From: Populus alba | Taxonomy: Eukaryota > Streptophyta > Magnoliopsida > Malpighiales > Salicaceae | Length of the DNA stretch: 64,000 nt | Assembly: GCF_005239225.2 (NCBI RefSeq) | Contig: NC_133301.1 | Coordinates: 2,237,001 to 2,301,000 of the forward strand | Direction of reading: 5' to 3' | Shown: piece after piece, positions 61,591-64,000 of the stretch | Position numbering within the stretch: the first letter of the stretch is position 1 | Layout of the letters: every line of letters begins with the position of its first letter | Notes under the pieces: generated by a model | Told to the model about the DNA's origin: nothing | Databases searched by the model: none | The model's input: the letters and a program-made list of their open reading frames with translations, nothing else | Program-made: the position numbers and the translations under genes

Positions 61591-62427
61591 AATGTAGAGA
61601 TTCTTCTACAATAAAGCGAAAGGCAGCGTCTCAACTTTAGATAATCCAATTCAAACTTAAACCATATGCATGAGTTCTCATAGGCTATATTATATATAAA
61701 TTCAAGTTCTAAGAATGATTCTTATTCTAATGGTCACCTCCTTTGAGTTTAATATTACCAAATATATTTTTTATATTTCATGTGTTTTCTTTGGAACTAA
61801 TTCATTGAAATATAAAAAGGGTAATTGAGAAACAGTTAATACCCTAATTTTCTTAAAAACTAGAGTTAGAAAATTGAAAGGTAAAACTTTTTATTCAAAT
61901 GTAATATTTCTTCATCTAGAAAATTAAAAAAAAAACTGGTTTTTTAGTTTTTTAAATTTACATTGAGTTTGGAAAATATATCTTAGAAATTCTCCGTGGT
62001 TTTTCAATGCCATTTTTTTGTATTTTATCAAATGAAGAAAAAAAATAATAAATTTTTTTTCTGTTATGTACAGGAGTTTTAAGAGATTAAAAATATTCTT
62101 ATATTTTCTTAGTTTTTTCATAAATTAATTTTTTTTATAAACATAATATATATATTTTTTGAGTTATCAATATAATTTTTTCATTATAATTTTAATTTGG
62201 ATAAAATAAAATTAATATTCTATAATTAGATTATTATAAATATAAAATATTAAGATGACTATAGCTTTGATTTCTTTTTATATAAAAAAATTAACTGCAA
62301 GGTGCATTTGTTTATTTTTGTATGGAAAATTTTGTATTCATTTTCAAGAAATGAACATGTTTTTAATTTTTTTATAAAAACTGAAAAAAAAAACTATATA
62401 TTTTTTCTTTTTTAATACACCTACTCA

Positions 62428-62735
62428 TAGTATTTAGACCCGGCCTGGTCTAAGACCAGGGTTCCAGGTTTTGACCAGATTACCGGGTTATCCAGGTTAA
62501 TTTATTTTTTTTAAATAAAAAAAAATATTATTTTAATAAAAAAAAATCAACAGGTTGCAACTAAGTTTTTGACCAGGTCTTACTAAGATAACTGGATTGT
62601 CAGGTCAACCCGCCAGCTCAAACCAAATTTTTCCTTTCTTTCTTTATTTGTTTTTATTTTTAACTTAGTCTAGTTTTAATGACTACATCCTAAATCTACC
62701 TACCAAACAGGACCGACTTTCAAAACCACACAACC
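62428..62735. mobile_element. TIR element, GGTC/GACC-rich family, copy 3
   Basis: Begins 'catagtatttagacccggcc', with 'ggttttgaccagattaccgg', an AT-rich centre and 'gtcaggtcaacccgcc', and ends near 'ctttcaaaaccaca'. Diverged from copies 1 and 2 but collinear. Confidence 0.6.
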
Positions 62736-64000
62736 GCTAGCTGTTAGCAAACAACAATGCAAGTCCAAAGAGATACGCTTGTGGGTCAAGCCCAAAAGTT
62801 GATCTGATGTCATTGTATACCTCTTTATTCCATACTTATCTGGCAAATAATTAAACAAACAATGACCAAATAAGAGGGGAATTCAAAAAAAGTCAAAACT
62901 ATAGGTTCTCTATTCCATGTTATCATTAATTAATGTGAAAATCTCTTCAATTTTTTTTTAAATTAATTTTTTTAATTTTTTCTTCACTTCAAATTAATTT
63001 TATATTTTCATATCATTTTGATGTGAAAAATAAATTCTAATAAAAAATATTATTTTAATATATTTTTAAACAAAAACAAATATTTCACACATGGGATCAT
63101 AGTTTTGCAGCATAAGCCAAGAAAATAATGATGAAGATGGCATATGAAATTAATGAATGAAAAAAATAAACGTAGAATATCAGAAATTAATTTTTTGTAT
63201 TATATGCATTTGATCAATTAAGTAAATAATTAGAAGGATGAGAGTGAGAAAATATTCTCCATGTGTATTATTGTCAATGGAATATAATCTTCTCCAGCAT
63301 TTAAAGCCACGAAGAAAAAATCACTTCACGTCTCTAACAATGGTGACTGCTCTGACTCTTTGGGCTTTGCATGGTTCAATGTATCTTTTAATGATTTTTT
63401 AGAATGTTGTAGTGGTTATGTTTTAAAGTATTTTTTGTATTGAAATATATTAAAATAATTTTTTTATATTTTTTTTAATTATTTTTAAAATTAGAGCATC
63501 TAAACGATCCAAAACATACAAAAAAAAAATTTGAATTTCTAAGCCATGTTCCCAAAAAAATGCTAAAGAGAAAATAATGAGTCTCTTATCAATTAATTTT
63601 TTGTTTTATAAAGTAATCAGTCTTTAAAATACAATTAACTTAATTATCAGATCTGATCAAACATTAATCTAAAAAAATTGAATTATTAAATTAATTATTT
63701 TTAATAAAATAATATTATTTTATTTTTTCAAGGTTAAAATCTAGATTACTAGTTTTTGTAAAATACAATTATGTTTAACAATTAATGAAGAAATAGATTT
63801 ATTTATACACAAGATAGCACACCAAAAAAATGTCGGGCCTGGGTGTCTACTGGACTGTTGCTTCTATAGATGGCAAAAATATTTTTCTTTTTTGAGAAAG
63901 ACAATTCCTTAATAAATTATATTTCAATTTATTGTCCCTTTCAATCATAATCCACAACAAGAGTTTCCCTACTATTAATGATGAGATAGGGATTTTTGCA
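62736..64000. other. AT-rich spacer to the window edge
   Basis: No gene recognised. It holds one dispersed repeat (63400-63550) and, near 63830, the 'gtcgggcctgggtgtc' patch that echoes 7090-7110. A brief GC-richer stretch at 63290-63380 has no useful frame. Confidence 0.5.
63400..63550 (+). repeat. Dispersed AT-rich MITE-like repeat
   Basis: Begins 'agaatgttgtagtggttatg', core 'aaatatattaaaataatttt', then 'agagcatctaaacgatccaa'. Confidence 0.6.

Larger units (their letters stand above)
58495..62160 (+). repeat. Degenerate tandem array of a ~0.7-1.5 kb unit, three copies
   Basis: Landmarks recur in order. 'gacaacgtctcagttttaaa' at about 58591 matches variants at 60645 and 61625. 'gagttctcataggctat' occurs at about 60914 and 61673. 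'aattgaaatacaaag' at about 59659 has variants at 61037 and 61803. 'ttgagtttggaaaa(a/c)atat' occurs at 61289 and 61964. Dispersed repeats and a GGTC-rich TIR element interrupt the units. The first unit begins in the 3' flank beyond SD2-5, so that flank seems to have seeded the duplication. Confidence 0.65.

Noticed and set aside
1..64000. tRNA, rRNA, snoRNA or microRNA genes
   Set aside because: I looked for tRNA box A/B motifs and long foldback precursors by eye. Only TRIM primer-site text and transposon hairpins appeared. A covariance-model scan would be needed to exclude them fully.

Overview
This is eukaryotic nuclear DNA from a flowering plant, most likely a woody eudicot close to Populus (Salicaceae). 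The reasons are AT-rich intergenic DNA, intron-containing genes with GT-AG borders, plant-only gene families, and one short AT-rich repeat family that recurs about 15 times, which I associate with poplar. The species assignment is inference; nothing was searched.

Layout. 1-3361: the 3' part of an LRR-malectin receptor kinase gene that reaches its transmembrane exon and then stops, with no kinase exons downstream. 3362-10541: AT-rich spacer with repeats. 10542-12557: intact single-exon ANTH clathrin-assembly gene. 15640-19670: broken, internally deleted copy of the dynamin-related plastid-division gene ARC5/DRP5B. 20050-28160: transposon nest, with two abutting PIF/Harbinger elements, a decayed CACTA element, and a third PIF/Harbinger element nested in the CACTA. 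28160-37100: repeat-rich spacer with a TRIM retrotransposon copy and a 0.7-0.8 kb tandem duplication. 37706-39655: KIX-domain/EAR co-repressor gene (KIX8/KIX9 type, 4 exons). 40989-44002: NT-C2 domain gene on the minus strand (4 exons), tail-to-tail with the KIX gene. 44000-54750: spacer with repeats, an organelle-like block near 48.2-49.1 kb and a TRIM at 51849. 54755-57205: intact S-domain receptor kinase SD2-5, single exon. 57206-64000: spacer with a degenerate tandem array and a terminal-inverted-repeat family.

The four intact genes do not form one pathway. They cover clathrin-mediated endocytosis, repression of organ growth, an NT-C2 protein of unknown role, and cell-surface signalling. 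They are held together by ancestry: their order matches Arabidopsis At4g32285 - At4g32295 - At4g32300, and the NT-C2 gene corresponds to a locus beside the At4g32285 paralogue At2g25430. Most of the novelty lies in the repeats and pseudogenes. I found no evidence of an undescribed enzymatic or defence system and do not claim one.
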